Below the pieces are notes generated by a model. It was not told the DNA's origin, ran no database searches, and saw only the letters and a program-made list of their open reading frames with translations. A DNA stretch of 64,000 nt from Kineosporia succinea. GTDB taxonomy: Bacteria > Actinomycetota > Actinomycetes > Actinomycetales > Kineosporiaceae. Below, piece by piece: positions 63,746 to 64,000 of this stretch. Made by a program: the position numbers and the translations under genes. Position 1 is the stretch's first letter. Every line of letters starts with the position of its first letter. The DNA lies in assembly GCF_030811555.1 (NCBI RefSeq), contig NZ_JAUSQZ010000001.1:1860001-1924000 (forward strand). The letters are read 5' to 3'.

Positions 63746-64000
63746 TCAGCCGTGAGTGTCCAGTGACCGAGCGGAACCACTCCGGCGTCGCGTCTGACGC
63801 ATCCGGCGCAGGCGTTTCACCAGCATAGGGTCGGTGGCAAGAGCCTCGGGTCGGTCGATCAGCGTATTCAGCACCTGGTAGTACCGGGTGGCCGGCAGGT
63901 CGAAGAGCTCACGGATGGCCTGTTCCTTGGCCCCGGGGAAGCGGAACCAGCGGCGCTCGAAGGCCAGGATCCCGGCCTCCTGCTCGCTGAGCCCACCCGT
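63746..64000 (-). CDS. DUF3263 protein, 5' end outside window
   Basis: 84 codons read inward from the window edge: GLSEQEAGILAFERRWFRFP, AKEQAIRELFDLPATRYYQV, LNTLIDRPEALATDPMLVKR, then a basic tail. This is the DUF3263 helix-turn-helix-like family, conserved in actinobacteria beside LytR_C genes. No start codon is in the window, so the first residues are missing. The 143 bases between it and the LytR_C gene contain no other feature. Confidence 0.9.
   Translation of the reverse strand, partial: TGGLSEQEAGILAFERRWFRFPGAKEQAIRELFDLPATRYYQVLNTLIDRPEALATDPMLVKRLRRMRQTRRRSGSARSLDTHG

Overview
The window is high-GC DNA with GTG/TTG starts, dense operons, IdeR, WXG100 and Moco genes, a CitA-type citrate synthase and DUF3263/DUF3027/DUF2530 proteins. 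This is the chromosome of an actinomycete (Actinomycetota). A Kineosporiaceae-like host is a guess, not something the sequence proves. Parts of the gene content and neighbourhood (XPB helicase and partner, moaA/D/E, long cold-shock protein, MarR+MFS, DUF2530, DUF3027, serC, citA) recall the Rv0861-Rv0889 region of mycobacteria, so most of the window looks like vertically inherited backbone.

Layout. 0-4 kb: partial sugar-phosphate mutarotase, HNH nuclease, an NlpC/P60 wall hydrolase under a c-di-AMP (ydaO) riboswitch, and IdeR. 4.5-11.2 kb: a giant helical-repeat protein, pdxH, citA and serC. 11.4-15.9 kb: a sulfate ABC transporter operon preceded by a small leader ORF with adjacent Cys codons and followed by a cysteine-free Rrf2 regulator. 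16-18.2 kb: a methyltransferase and a membrane-anchored propeller-like protein. 18.2-23.7 kb: a purine-ring degradation operon taking urate to ureidoglycolate (uraD, uraH, uox, CitE-like protein, allB, alc). 24.2-27.7 kb: DinB protein, then an EspC/WXG-like small protein overlapping a 542-aa protein whose C-terminus is a RelA/SpoT-type nucleotidyltransferase domain (putative secreted toxin), then a CPBP membrane protein. 27.7-30 kb: MFS exporter, MarR and DUF2530. 30-38.3 kb: a minus-strand block of sacsin-like ATPase, DUF3027 with a tandem-repeat tail, cold-shock protein, HAD phosphatase and two paralogous unknown proteins. 38.4-42.6 kb: helicase-associated protein plus XPB helicase. 42.9-47.5 kb: ABC exporter divergent from its MarR regulator across two operators, then a two-component system. 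47.9-50.7 kb: an isolated 46-aa gene, an HtrA protease and a WXG100 protein. 51-58 kb: a 72-aa unknown, moaA, moaD, two membrane glycosyltransferase-like proteins, moaE and a MobA-like transferase. 58-64 kb: groEL under two CIRCE elements, an exonuclease-less family A DNA polymerase, cspA, a LytR_C protein and a partial DUF3263 gene.

The most interesting element is the RelA/SpoT-domain protein encoded with an EspC-like partner (24865-26783). It keeps the synthetase fingerprint RxKxxxSxxxK, a DxxR motif and an ExQ motif, but sits on a WXG-style helical N-terminus, which suggests a type VII-associated nucleotide-modifying toxin. Other notable signals are the Cys leader, the riboswitch and a repeated GACAAT-6 nt-GTG start architecture indicating leaderless transcripts.

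All family assignments come from reading the sequence and remembered family features; no database search was run.
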